DNA of 28,456 nucleotides from Methylococcaceae bacterium UBA7658 (GTDB lineage: Bacteria > Pseudomonadota > Gammaproteobacteria > Methylococcales > Methylomonadaceae). The notes below the pieces were generated by a model. It was not told the DNA's origin. It did no database searches and saw nothing but the letters and a program-made list of their open reading frames with translations. The stretch covers positions 16,638-45,093 of the forward strand of contig DLHW01000048.1 of the NCBI GenBank assembly GCA_002483425.1, written 5' to 3'. Each line of letters opens with the position of its first letter. Position 1 is the stretch's first letter. Below, in pieces: positions 16,119 to 24,405 of this stretch. The position numbers and the translations under genes are program-made.

Positions 16119-18457
16119 TCGCTTCCACTGTGTTAGAACCTAAACGCGTATTCGGAAATATTAAATGGATACATTTCGTCGGCATCGGCGGAACCGGTAT
16201 GTGCGGGATTGCAGAAGTGCTGTTCAATTTGGGTTATAACGTATCGGGCTCTGACATCAAAGAAAGCGCGGTGACAGAGCGGCTCATCGAGCTTGGCGTA
16301 AAGGTCGAGATAGGCCATAAGCGTGAAAATATCAAGCAGGCCGATGTGGTTGTCGTTTCTAGCGCCATCGACCGTCGTAATGCCGAAGTCGATGAAGCTT
16401 ATTTGAATCGAATTCCTGTGATTCCCCGTGCGGAAATGCTGGCGGAATTGATGCGGTTTAGATTCGGCATTGCGGTAGCGGGAACCCACGGCAAAACGAC
16501 AACGACAAGTTTGACGGTTTCCATGCTCGCCGAGGGCGGACTCGATCCTACTTATGTTATCGGCGGGCGGTTGAATAGCGCGGGCGTGAACGCCAAATTG
16601 GGCTTGGGTAATTATCTGGTCGCCGAAGCGGACGAAAGCGACGCCTCGTTCCTGTACTTGCAACCGATGATTGCCATTGTCACTAACATCGACCAAGACC
16701 ACATGGCGACGTACCAGAACAACTATCAGCGTTTGAAAGAAACCTTTATCGAGTTTCTGCACCACTTGCCTTTTTACGGTTTGGCTGTGATGTGCCTAGA
16801 TGACGAAGGCGTCCGGGAAGTTTTACCCGGAATTTCCAAGCCGGTGACAACTTACGGCATCCATCCCGATGCCGACGTCCGCGCACAAAATATTGTCCAA
16901 GACGGCATGCAAACGACATTTCATGTGGTGCGCAAAGGTAAGGAAAACAGCCTGCAAGTGACTTTGAATATGCCCGGCTGGCATAACATGCTCAACTCCC
17001 TAGCAGCCATTGCAGTAGCCACCAAACTGGATATTGCCGATGCAGCCATCATCAGAAGTTTGGCAGGATTCAGGGGGGTCGGACGGCGTTTCCAAATTAA
17101 CGGTGACCTGCCTTTAGGCAGCGGCAAGATCACATTCGTAGATGATTATGGTCATCATCCTCGTGAATTGGCCGCCACGCTGGAAGCATTGCGCCAAGCT
17201 TGGCCGGACAGACGGGCGGTTGTGGTGTTCCAGCCGCACCGTTACAGCCGGACTCGCGATCTGTTTGAAGATTTCGTTCATGTGCTGTCTACGGTAGGGG
17301 TGCTGGTGTTGATGGATGTTTATTCCGCCGGTGAAGCGCCAATTCCTGGCGCGGATGGGCGGGCGTTAAGCCGGGCGATACGTATCAGGGGCAAGGTCGA
17401 TCCGGTATTTTTAGAGGATAAAAAAGAATTGGCGGCTGTGTTGGCGGCGATTGTAAAGCCGGGCGATGTTGTCCTGACCATTGGCGCAGGCAACGTCGGG
17501 CAGATAGCGGCGGAGTTGCCCGATGTACTGGCGCAAGAACTTTCGTTGTTGGAATACGAGAGCAAAAACGAGTTCAAAGGCCGCATGTTGACGAACGAAC
17601 CCTTAGCCAAATACACAAGCTGGCGCGCCGGAGGGATGGCTGACCGGATGTATTTGCCTTCGGATAAGCAAGATTTATGTGCCTTCATCAAAAGCTTGCC
17701 GGAGGATGAGCCGGTTTTTTGGATGGGATTGGGTAGTAACCTGCTGGTCAGGGACGGCGGAATCCGCGGCACGGTAATTAACACCAAAGGTCGGCTGAAA
17801 GAGATGCGGGTCAATGAAGACGGTACGATCTATGTGGAAGCAGGTGTGCCTTGCGCGCATGTGGCGCGGTTTTGCATCGACCAAGGTTTGGTGGGGGCCG
17901 AATTTTTGGCGGGCATCCCTGGAACGATGGGCGGAGCCTTGAAAATGAATGCGGGCGCGTTCGGCGGAGAAACGTGGCGGATTGTGCAAAATGTCGAAAT
18001 GCTAAATGCTAACGGCGATGTTACACAACGGCATCCGGTTGAATTCGAAATCAATTACCGCTCGGTTAAAAATTTAAACAATTCCGGTAACGAATGGTTT
18101 CTATCGGCGAATTTGGCTTTAGAACCGGGCGATTCCGCCGCCAGCGCCCAAAAAGTGAGGGCTTTACTGGAAACGCGCTCCAAAACACAGCCGACGAACC
18201 AACCAAGTTGCGGTTCCGTTTTTAAAAATCCCGACGGCGATCATGCAGCCCGTTTGATCGAAGCGACGAAACTGAAAGGTTATAGCATCGGCGGCGCTTG
18301 CGTTTCGGAAAAACACGCCAATTTTATTGTTAATACTGGAACGGCGACGGCGGCGGATATCGAAAATTTGATTAAGTATGTCAAAAGAAGGGTTCAATAT
18401 ATTCATGGAATTGAATTGCAAACGGAAGTTTGCATCATAGGCGAGGCGAAAGAATGA
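16115..18457 (+). CDS. murC/murB: Bifunctional UDP-MurNAc:L-alanine ligase / UDP-GlcNAc-enolpyruvate reductase (MurC-MurB fusion)
   Basis: 780 aa in one uninterrupted frame. Residues 1 to about 465 are a complete MurC: GIGGTGMCGIAEVLF, ATP loop G123-THGKTT, EADESDASF, FVDDYGHHP and VFQPHRYSRT. After a short linker (about 466-488) a complete MurB starts at GRMLTNEPLAKYTSWRAGG (residue 489 on): FAD-binding GLGSNLLVRDGG and GIPGTMGGALKMNAGAFGGE, the YRS segment, the catalytic-serine motif GSVFKNP and the glutamate in VSEKHANFIVN. The compact MurB (about 290 aa) and its GSVFKNP form suggest the type II class rather than the longer E. coli type. MurB makes UDP-MurNAc, which is the direct substrate of MurC, so the fusion joins consecutive steps in reverse pathway order. 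Most gammaproteobacteria have two separate genes here. No separate murB occurs in the window. Overlaps murG and ddlB by ATGA at each end. Confidence 0.95.
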   Translation: MIASTVLEPKRVFGNIKWIHFVGIGGTGMCGIAEVLFNLGYNVSGSDIKESAVTERLIELGVKVEIGHKRENIKQADVVVVSSAIDRRNAEVDEAYLNRIPVIPRAEMLAELMRFRFGIAVAGTHGKTTTTSLTVSMLAEGGLDPTYVIGGRLNSAGVNAKLGLGNYLVAEADESDASFLYLQPMIAIVTNIDQDHMATYQNNYQRLKETFIEFLHHLPFYGLAVMCLDDEGVREVLPGISKPVTTYGIHPDADVRAQNIVQDGMQTTFHVVRKGKENSLQVTLNMPGWHNMLNSLAAIAVATKLDIADAAIIRSLAGFRGVGRRFQINGDLPLGSGKITFVDDYGHHPRELAATLEALRQAWPDRRAVVVFQPHRYSRTRDLFEDFVHVLSTVGVLVLMDVYSAGEAPIPGADGRALSRAIRIRGKVDPVFLEDKKELAAVLAAIVKPGDVVLTIGAGNVGQIAAELPDVLAQELSLLEYESKNEFKGRMLTNEPLAKYTSWRAGGMADRMYLPSDKQDLCAFIKSLPEDEPVFWMGLGSNLLVRDGGIRGTVINTKGRLKEMRVNEDGTIYVEAGVPCAHVARFCIDQGLVGAEFLAGIPGTMGGALKMNAGAFGGETWRIVQNVEMLNANGDVTQRHPVEFEINYRSVKNLNNSGNEWFLSANLALEPGDSAASAQKVRALLETRSKTQPTNQPSCGSVFKNPDGDHAARLIEATKLKGYSIGGACVSEKHANFIVNTGTATAADIENLIKYVKRRVQYIHGIELQTEVCIIGEAKE

Positions 18458-19374
18458 TTACAAAACCGGAAGAATTCGGACGAGTGGGGGTATTGCTGGG
18501 CGGTTCGGCGGCCGAAAGAAAAGTTTCATTAAAAAGTGGAGCCGCCGTATTTGATGCGTTGAAACGCAAGGGCGTAGATGCCGTCGCGGTTGACGTCACC
18601 GGCAGCCCTATCGAAGCGTTGGCAAGCCATAAAGTTGACCGGGTATTTAATATTATTCATGGCCGCGGTGGCGAAGACGGCGTGTTGCAAGCCGTGCTCG
18701 AAGTGATAAAGCTTCCTTACACCGGCAGCGGTGTTATGGCTTCGGCGCTAAGCATGGACAAATTGCGTACTAAGTTGTGCTGGCTCGGATACGGCTTGCC
18801 GACTCCAAAATGGCATCTGTTGAAAAGCGCCGATGATTTGGATGCCTGCATCGAAAGATTGGGGTTTCCTGTGATCGTGAAACCCGCGCAAGAAGGCTCC
18901 AGCATCGGCATGAACAAAGCAAGCAACCGGGAGGAACTAGTGAAGGCTTTACAGATTGCATCCGAATTCGATTGCGACGTCTATGCGGAATCCTGGGTTA
19001 CCGGCAAAGAATATACCGTCGCTTTGCTGGATGGCGAAGCATTGCCCGCGATTCGCTTGGAAACTCCGAATGTGTTTTACGACTATGAAGCCAAATACAG
19101 CGCCACCACCACCAAGTACCATTGTCCTTGCGGATTAAGCCCTGAGCAAGAACTGCAGTTACAGCAATTGGCGGTCAAAGCGGGCGAAGTGATCGGCATC
19201 GAAGGCTGGGCGAGGGTCGATGTCTTCATTGACGATGCTGAGCGAGCGCAACTTATCGAAATTAATACGGTTCCCGGAATGACCGACCACAGTTTGGTGC
19301 CGATGGCGGCTAGGCAAGCGGGCATTGGGTTCGACGACTTGGTGTGGCGGATACTGGAAACCAGTTGCCGTTAA
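18454..19374 (+). CDS. ddlB: D-alanine:D-alanine ligase
   Basis: 306 aa, the same length as E. coli DdlB. An ATP-grasp enzyme making the D-Ala-D-Ala dipeptide used by MurF. N-terminal VLLGGSAAERKVSLKSG, HGRGGEDGVLQAVLE, LPYTGSGVMASALSMDK, the ATP-grasp VKPAQEGSSIGM and the Mg-binding EINTVPGMTDHSLVP are intact. I start at the ATG at 18454, which overlaps the murC-murB stop (ATGA) and follows a GGCGAGGCG purine-rich stretch; an upstream start at 18430 would add eight unconserved residues lying inside the MurB coding region. ftsQ follows after 7 bases. Confidence 0.96.
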   Translation: MITKPEEFGRVGVLLGGSAAERKVSLKSGAAVFDALKRKGVDAVAVDVTGSPIEALASHKVDRVFNIIHGRGGEDGVLQAVLEVIKLPYTGSGVMASALSMDKLRTKLCWLGYGLPTPKWHLLKSADDLDACIERLGFPVIVKPAQEGSSIGMNKASNREELVKALQIASEFDCDVYAESWVTGKEYTVALLDGEALPAIRLETPNVFYDYEAKYSATTTKYHCPCGLSPEQELQLQQLAVKAGEVIGIEGWARVDVFIDDAERAQLIEINTVPGMTDHSLVPMAARQAGIGFDDLVWRILETSCR

Positions 19375-19381
19375 CTGAATT

Positions 19382-20116
19382 ATGCAAGTTGTAAAGACGT
19401 TATTAATTCTGGTGTTATTTGTATTAGCGGCTTGGGGAATAAGACAAGAGTTTGTAAGCAACAAGATGGCGGAGTCTTTACCGATCCGCTATGTAAGGAC
19501 GGAAGGGGTATTTCAGTACCTCAGCAAAGACGAGATTAAAGCGGCATTAATGCCGTTGGTGACTACCAGTATATTCGATGCGGACATGCAGCTTATCCAT
19601 GCCACGGTGGCAAAGTTGCCTTGGGTAAAAACCGCGAACGTCGAACGAGTCTGGCCGGACGCCATCGATATAAAAGTCAGCGAACGGAAAGCTTATGTTC
19701 GCTGGGGGCAAAATAGCCTGTTGACCGAAAATGGCGAACTGTTTACACCGGATAACGTTGACCAATTCCAATCTCTTTTGCTCGTAGAGGGACCAAAAAA
19801 CCAAGAAGCGAAAACATTGGAAATCATGAAAGGCGTAAAAACAACCTTGGACGACCACGCTTTGGAAATGGCGGAATTTAATGTGAACAACCGGGCGGCT
19901 TGGAAAATTAAGCTGAAATCAGGTTTGGAAATTGTGCTGGGACGAACGGAACAATTGAAAAAATTACAGCGGTTTTTAGCTACCTTGGCCATTTTGGGAG
20001 CGGAAAAAGCGGCCGCTATGCGGGTCGCGGATTTACGCTACCCGAACGGTTATGCGGTGTCATGGCGGCCTAGTATAGAGCCGATTGACTGGGGAAAACC
20101 GCAAACTCAGGAATAA
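19382..20116 (+). CDS. ftsQ: Cell division protein FtsQ
   Basis: 244 aa, bitopic. A very short N-terminal tail, then a membrane segment at about residues 5-20 (TLLILVLFVLAAWGIR), a POTRA domain (roughly residues 35-105, with IRYVRTEGVFQYLSKDEIK and LPWVKTANVERVWPDAI), then the FtsQ beta domain ending in WRPSIEPI. FtsQ links FtsB/FtsL to the rest of the divisome. The LPWVK-A-V-R-WPD pattern is a clear FtsQ hallmark. The short cytoplasmic tail is at the low end for the family. 7 bases after ddlB and 40 bases before ftsA. Confidence 0.94.
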   Translation: MQVVKTLLILVLFVLAAWGIRQEFVSNKMAESLPIRYVRTEGVFQYLSKDEIKAALMPLVTTSIFDADMQLIHATVAKLPWVKTANVERVWPDAIDIKVSERKAYVRWGQNSLLTENGELFTPDNVDQFQSLLLVEGPKNQEAKTLEIMKGVKTTLDDHALEMAEFNVNNRAAWKIKLKSGLEIVLGRTEQLKKLQRFLATLAILGAEKAAAMRVADLRYPNGYAVSWRPSIEPIDWGKPQTQE

Positions 20117-20156
20117 CAAAAGATTGTCCATTAAAAAGACGACATAGAGCAGATCA

Positions 20157-21383
20157 ATGGCAAAGAAAACGGAACGGAATTTAATAGTCGGACTCGACAT
20201 CGGCACATCAAAAGTTGCCGCAATTGTCGGGGAACTGTCTACCGACGGAAATATAGAAGTCATCGGGATAGGTTCGACGCCTTCCCGAGGACTGAAAAAA
20301 GGCGTGGTAGTTAATCTGGAGTCGACCGTGCAATCGATCCAGCGCGCGGTCGAAGAAGCAGAACTTATGGCGGGATGTCAAATTAAATCGGTCTTCGCTG
20401 GCATCGCGGGCAGCCATATCCGAAGCCTTAATTCGCACGGCGTAGTCGCGATTAAAGACAAAGAAGTCACCCAATACGACATCGACCGGGTGATCGATTC
20501 CGCCCGGGCCGTGGCGGTTCCGGCCGACCAGAAGATTCTGCATATCTTACCGCAGGAGTTCATTATCGATTTGCAGGACGGCATTAAGGAACCGATCGGT
20601 ATGTCCGGCATCCGCTTGGAAGCCAGGGTTCACATGGTCACCGGGAGCGTCAGCGCCTCGCAGAACATCATCAAATGCATCCGGCGCTGCGGCTTGGAAG
20701 TCGAAGACATAGTGCTGGAGCAACTGGCTTCCTGCAATTCCGTGCTGACGGAAGATGAAAAGGATTTGGGCGTCTGCTTGATCGACATCGGCGGCGGCAC
20801 AACTGACATCGCTATTTTTGCCGAAGGGGCGATCAAGCATACGGCGGTAATTCCTATCGCGGGCGATCAGGTCACGAACGACATTGCCGTGGCCTTACGT
20901 ACCCCGACCGTTAATGCCGAGGAAATCAAACGCAATTATGCTTGTGCGTTAACCCAATTGGCAAGCGTCGACGGTGTTATCGAAGTGCCAAGCATCGGCG
21001 ACCGGGCGCCGCGTAAAATTTCCACCCAAAACCTTGCCGAAATCATCGAGCCGCGCTACGAAGAGTTGATGTTGCTGGTGCAGTCGGAATTACGGCGCAG
21101 CGGCTACGAGGATTTAATCGCCGCCGGTATCGTGTTGACCGGGGGCAGTTCGAAAGTGATGGGGTTAGTCGAATTAGCGGAAGAGATCTTCCATATGCCG
21201 GTGCGTATGGGCGTCCCGCAAAATGTCAGCGGATTGGCGGAAGTGGTGAAAAATCCGGTTCATTCAACAGGGGTTGGATTATTAATGTACGGCAGGGAAC
21301 ACCAGGGCGGCACCAGGAGCAATGAAGCGGAAGAGTTGAGTTTATTGGCAAAGATAAAAAGCTGGTTTCAGGGTAATTTTTAA
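20157..21383 (+). CDS. ftsA: Cell division protein FtsA
   Basis: 408 aa, actin-like ATPase that tethers FtsZ to the membrane. N-terminal phosphate-binding GLDIGTSKVAAIVGE, the FAGIAGSHIRSLNS region of the 1C domain, the second phosphate loop LIDIGGGTTDIAIF, and adenosine-motif IVLTGGSSKVMGL. The C-terminus SLLAKIKSWFQGNF is the expected amphipathic membrane-targeting helix. Positioned directly before ftsZ as in most bacteria, with a 32-base gap. Confidence 0.97.
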   Translation: MAKKTERNLIVGLDIGTSKVAAIVGELSTDGNIEVIGIGSTPSRGLKKGVVVNLESTVQSIQRAVEEAELMAGCQIKSVFAGIAGSHIRSLNSHGVVAIKDKEVTQYDIDRVIDSARAVAVPADQKILHILPQEFIIDLQDGIKEPIGMSGIRLEARVHMVTGSVSASQNIIKCIRRCGLEVEDIVLEQLASCNSVLTEDEKDLGVCLIDIGGGTTDIAIFAEGAIKHTAVIPIAGDQVTNDIAVALRTPTVNAEEIKRNYACALTQLASVDGVIEVPSIGDRAPRKISTQNLAEIIEPRYEELMLLVQSELRRSGYEDLIAAGIVLTGGSSKVMGLVELAEEIFHMPVRMGVPQNVSGLAEVVKNPVHSTGVGLLMYGREHQGGTRSNEAEELSLLAKIKSWFQGNF

Positions 21384-21415
21384 TCAATAGAAAGTATTAT
21401 TACGAGGTAGCTACA

Positions 21416-22576
21416 ATGAAATATGAATTAATGGACATGTGCAGTGAAAATGCAGTAATTAAAGTAATCGGCGTTGGCGGCGGCGGCGGTAATGCGGTCA
21501 ACCACATGGTTGATAGCCATATTGAAGGCGTCGAGTTTATTTGCGCCAATACCGATGCGCAAGCGCTGAGAAAATTGAACACTAACACGATCGTCCAATT
21601 GGGCGTCGAGCTGACCAAGGGTTTAGGCGCTGGAACCAACCCTGAAATCGGTAGGCAAGCGGCTGAAGAAAACAAAGACCGCATCAAAGAAATTATAAAC
21701 GGCGCCGACATGGTGTTCTTGACCGCTGGCATGGGCGGCGGCACAGGCACCGGTGCGATTCCGGTTATCGCCGAAATTGCCAGGGAAATGGGTATATTGA
21801 CAGTCGCCGTTGTCACCAAGCCTTTCTCTTTTGAAGGCAAAAAGAAAATGGCGATCGCCGAACAAGGTATCGCCGAACTGGAAAAATATGTCGATTCGGT
21901 CATTACGATACCGAATGAAAAATTGCTGCCTGTGTTAGGGAAGAATGCGTCTTTGCTGAATGCGTTCAAAGCCGCCAACGACGTACTGCTCGACGCGGTG
22001 CAAGGCATTACCGATTTGATCGTCCATCCTGGTTTAATCAACGTGGATTTTGCCGACGTACGGACGGTTATGTCCGGCATGGGCGCGGCGATCATGGGCA
22101 CAGGCGCGGCCAAAGGCGAAAACCGGGCGCGTGAAGCGGCGGAAAAAGCCATCGCCTGCCCATTACTGGAAGACATTAATTTGCAAGGCGCACGCGGAAT
22201 TTTAGTCAATATCTCAGCCGCCGAAATGGGCATCGCCGAATTCAACGAAGTCGGCAACATTGTCCATGAATTCGCTTCCGAAGACGCCGTTATTAAAATC
22301 GGGACAGCCGTGGATTCGTCGTTAGGCGATGAAATAAAAGTCACGGTTGTAGCCACAGGTATGGGTTTGCCTAGAGCGCAAGTGATAAGACCGGCCGATA
22401 GACTAATGCAAAAAGCATCCGCAGGCGAAATTAACTACAGAGTTTTGGACAAGCCGACAATACAGCGGCAAAACAAGCCTGAAACCAAAGAAACCCGGTT
22501 CGGAGCGCAACCCAAAAAGGATATGGACTTGGACTATCTTGATATTCCGGCCTTTTTAAGACGCCAAGCCGATTAA
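21416..22576 (+). CDS. ftsZ: Cell division GTPase FtsZ
   Basis: 386 aa, tubulin homologue that forms the Z ring. The tubulin signature G107-GGTGTG (MGGGTGTGAIPVIAEIA) and the N-terminal IKVIGVGGGGGNAVNHM nucleotide-binding loop are intact, as is the T7 loop region NVDFADVRTVM that completes the GTPase site of the adjacent subunit. A linker from about residue 318 leads to the conserved C-terminal peptide DYLDIPAFLRRQAD, which binds FtsA and ZipA. A GAGG binding site lies upstream of the ATG, the clearest Shine-Dalgarno in this part of the cluster, consistent with FtsZ being the most abundant product. Confidence 0.98.
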   Translation: MKYELMDMCSENAVIKVIGVGGGGGNAVNHMVDSHIEGVEFICANTDAQALRKLNTNTIVQLGVELTKGLGAGTNPEIGRQAAEENKDRIKEIINGADMVFLTAGMGGGTGTGAIPVIAEIAREMGILTVAVVTKPFSFEGKKKMAIAEQGIAELEKYVDSVITIPNEKLLPVLGKNASLLNAFKAANDVLLDAVQGITDLIVHPGLINVDFADVRTVMSGMGAAIMGTGAAKGENRAREAAEKAIACPLLEDINLQGARGILVNISAAEMGIAEFNEVGNIVHEFASEDAVIKIGTAVDSSLGDEIKVTVVATGMGLPRAQVIRPADRLMQKASAGEINYRVLDKPTIQRQNKPETKETRFGAQPKKDMDLDYLDIPAFLRRQAD

Positions 22577-22577
22577 T

Positions 22578-22626
22578 AATCAGCTTATTCCTTTTATCCA
22601 ATCCTTAAGACTGATTGTGGTAAGAT
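22578..22626 (+). promoter_or_regulatory. Candidate lpxC promoter and preceding inverted repeat
   Basis: TGG-TAAGAT (22618-22626) matches an extended -10. No good -35 is present. Just before it, AATCAG (22578-22583) and CTGATT (22611-22616) form an inverted repeat with a 27-base loop. The 80-base gap between ftsZ and lpxC, larger than the gaps inside the cluster, makes a separate lpxC promoter reasonable. Confidence 0.35.
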
Positions 22627-22656
22627 TGTTTTTTCCTCATTACATGGCATAAACGT

Positions 22657-23580
22657 ATGATTAAACAACGAACCTTGAAAAACACTATTAGAGCGACGGG
22701 GGTTGGACTTCATACCGGCGAAAAGGTTTATTTAACTTTACGTCCGGCTGAGCCCAACACAGGTATTAGATTCCGCCGGGTTGACCTGGATTTTCCTATT
22801 ACGATTCAGGCAACGCCGGGGAATGTAGGTGAAACCGTTCTTTCAACAACTTTAGTCTCGGGCGCGACCAAAATATCTACAGTAGAACATTTGTTATCCG
22901 CGTTCGCAGGCTTAGGTATTGATAATGCCATTATCGACGTCAGCGCTGCGGAAGTTCCCATTATGGACGGCAGTGCTGGACCTTTTGTATTTTTGCTCCA
23001 ATCGGCCGGAGTAGAAGAGCAGAATTGCCCAAAACAATATATTCGTATTAAACGTGAAGTGAGAGTAGAAGAAGGCGATAAGTGGGCGGCTTTTGAGCCT
23101 TTCGACGGCTTCAAAGTCACTTTCACGATCGATTTCGAACACCCTGCTTTTCATGAGAACGTTAAAACGGCCTCCATGGATTTTTCGTCTACGACCTTCG
23201 TTAAAGAAGTCAGCCGGGCGAGAACTTTCGGCTTCATGCGGGATATTGAAACCTTGCGAAGAAATAACCTCGCGTTAGGCGGCAGTCTCGATAATGCAAT
23301 CGTTGTCGATGATGCGAAAATTTTGAATGAAGACGGCTTACGCTATGCCGACGAATTTGTTAAGCACAAAATTCTCGACGCCATCGGCGATCTTTATTTG
23401 TTAGGCCATAGTTTAATCGGACAATTCACCGGATATAAATCAGGACACGGCCTAAATAATAAACTCTTACGAACCTTATTAGCCGACAAAGATGCTTGGG
23501 AAAAAATCACTTTTGAAGACGAAGAGCACGCGCCGATTTCATTCATGCGTTCAGCGGAATCGCCCAGGACGGCGGCTTAA
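22657..23580 (+). CDS. lpxC: UDP-3-O-acyl-GlcNAc deacetylase
   Basis: 307 aa (E. coli 305). Zinc amidase catalysing the committed step of lipid A synthesis, showing that the organism makes lipopolysaccharide. Zinc ligands H78 (STVEHLLSAFAG), H237 and D241 (KHKILDAIGD) match E. coli H79/H238/D242 shifted by one; the catalytic His lies in YKSGHGLNN. N-terminal MIKQRTLKNTIRATGVGLHTGEKV is canonical. It closes the dcw block as in E. coli and is convergent with the DUF721 gene. Confidence 0.97.
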   Translation: MIKQRTLKNTIRATGVGLHTGEKVYLTLRPAEPNTGIRFRRVDLDFPITIQATPGNVGETVLSTTLVSGATKISTVEHLLSAFAGLGIDNAIIDVSAAEVPIMDGSAGPFVFLLQSAGVEEQNCPKQYIRIKREVRVEEGDKWAAFEPFDGFKVTFTIDFEHPAFHENVKTASMDFSSTTFVKEVSRARTFGFMRDIETLRRNNLALGGSLDNAIVVDDAKILNEDGLRYADEFVKHKILDAIGDLYLLGHSLIGQFTGYKSGHGLNNKLLRTLLADKDAWEKITFEDEEHAPISFMRSAESPRTAA

Positions 23581-23595
23581 AACAAGAATGTTTTT
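23579..23595 (+). terminator. Possible terminator after lpxC
   Basis: AAAACA (23579-23584), a four-base loop and TGTTTT (23589-23594) followed by one more T form a small AT-rich hairpin that begins in the lpxC stop codon. It lies between convergent genes, where a terminator is expected, but the stem is weak. Confidence 0.3.
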
Positions 23596-23611
23596 CCCCA
23601 GCTTTAGTGCT

Positions 23612-24109
23612 TTACAAAACTCTCGAAGTCCGATAATTAGTTATTCTCGCGCTTTTTGCATGTAAGGATTCAAGTGTAGCGCTTAGTTTGTTTAGCGATT
23701 GTCTCAATTGCGGATCGGTGCAAAGAAAACTTTGCTGACGAAGATGGGCAATTGTTTGCGCGCTGGGAGGCGCCGTAGCGTGGATTTTATTTACCTGCAA
23801 TGAATCATGCTTAAGAAAAATTTTAATATCGGCCGAGTGGATTGAACTAAATCCGGCAACTTTGACTGCTTCGCAAAAATCATTGTTATAAAAACGTAAT
23901 TGCGATGCCCAGTTCGCCGAATCGGTATACACCGATAATTTTTGCTTGCTTATGACACAATGCACAATATGTCCTGCTAATGCCGCAGGAAGAACCGCTT
24001 TAACTGTCTCTAAAACGGCCAGTTGCTGTGCGATTTCAGAATATATCCGGCTAATGACTTTACTCTCAAAAGTTAAGATATTAATGAACGATGATTGCCT
24101 TACCGTCAT
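23612..24109 (-). CDS. DUF721 / DciA-like protein (putative replicative helicase loader)
   Basis: 165 aa. The central part, IVHCVISKQKLSVYTDSANWASQLRFYNNDF at about residues 47-77 read in two halves, carries the DUF721 pattern: a beta strand with L-x-V-x-x-x-S-x-x-WA-x-QLR. DciA proteins are the ancestral loaders of DnaB helicase in bacteria lacking DnaC. In many gammaproteobacteria the DUF721 gene lies between lpxC and secA in reverse orientation, exactly as here. The N-terminal helix region (ESKVISRIYSEIAQQ) and the C-terminal helical part (AHLRQQSFLCTDPQLRQSL) are less conserved. ATG start at 24109 without an obvious Shine-Dalgarno. Family call good, function by homology. Confidence 0.75.
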   Translation of the reverse strand: MTVRQSSFINILTFESKVISRIYSEIAQQLAVLETVKAVLPAALAGHIVHCVISKQKLSVYTDSANWASQLRFYNNDFCEAVKVAGFSSIHSADIKIFLKHDSLQVNKIHATAPPSAQTIAHLRQQSFLCTDPQLRQSLNKLSATLESLHAKSARITNYRTSRVL

Positions 24110-24227
24110 TTATTGCGGGCCATTTTGTTTAATAGTAGATTCTCTGCAAGATTACAGCCATTAAAGTTTATTAACAATGGTAACAACTGTTTTTATATAT
24201 GCCAGCGTCTTATTTGACACACTCAAT

Positions 24228-24256
24228 TTGACACCATTAAGCTAAGAGCATACAAT
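24228..24256 (+). promoter_or_regulatory. Strong sigma70-type promoter of the cold-shock gene
   Basis: A perfect TTGACA -35 (24228-24233), a 17-base spacer, and TACAAT -10 (24251-24256). Expected start near 24263 gives a leader of about 143 bases before the csp ATG. This is the best consensus promoter in the window. Confidence 0.8.
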
Positions 24257-24361
24257 GGTATTTGCTAGAAATTGATTTATCCTTATGCTTAGCTCTACGA
24301 CGTTTTTCAGTATTGCTCGTCCTGTTTATCATTAAGTAATTTTCATATTTCCCGCTCCACC

Positions 24362-24394
24362 AGCCTATATAAGGCTTCATATTTTTTATTTTTC
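24362..24394 (+). promoter_or_regulatory. Attenuator-like hairpin and T-rich tract in the csp leader
   Basis: AGCCT (24362-24366), loop ATATA, AGGCT (24372-24376), then a T-rich stretch (TTTTTTATTTTT, 24382-24393) immediately before the AAGGA ribosome binding site (24395-24399). The stem is only 5 bp, so it may act as a temperature-sensitive structure or a weak attenuator rather than a terminator. Long structured leaders control mRNA stability and translation of cspA-type genes. Confidence 0.4.
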
Positions 24395-24405
24395 AAGGAT
24401 TACAC

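Larger units (their letters stand above)
24110..24405. other. Intergenic region between dciA-like gene and csp
   Basis: 296 bases without a gene. It holds the csp promoter (24228-24256), a duplicated TTTGACAC (24213-24220 and 24227-24234), and the long csp leader with a hairpin and T-rich stretch (24362-24394). The upstream part must also contain the minus-strand promoter for the DUF721 gene, which I cannot assign securely. Confidence 0.6.

Noticed and set aside
17500..17620. Possible assembly artefact joining murC and murB
   Set aside because: Both domains stay in the same frame with a plausible linker and no disrupted motif; an indel artefact would need to fall precisely where separate genes end and begin. 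Not fully excluded without reads.
21400..22356. 318-codon open frame on the minus strand antisense to ftsZ
   Set aside because: It lies entirely opposite the conserved ftsZ reading frame, has low-complexity Ser/Ala/Pro-rich composition and no recognisable domain; it is a by-product of ftsZ codon usage.
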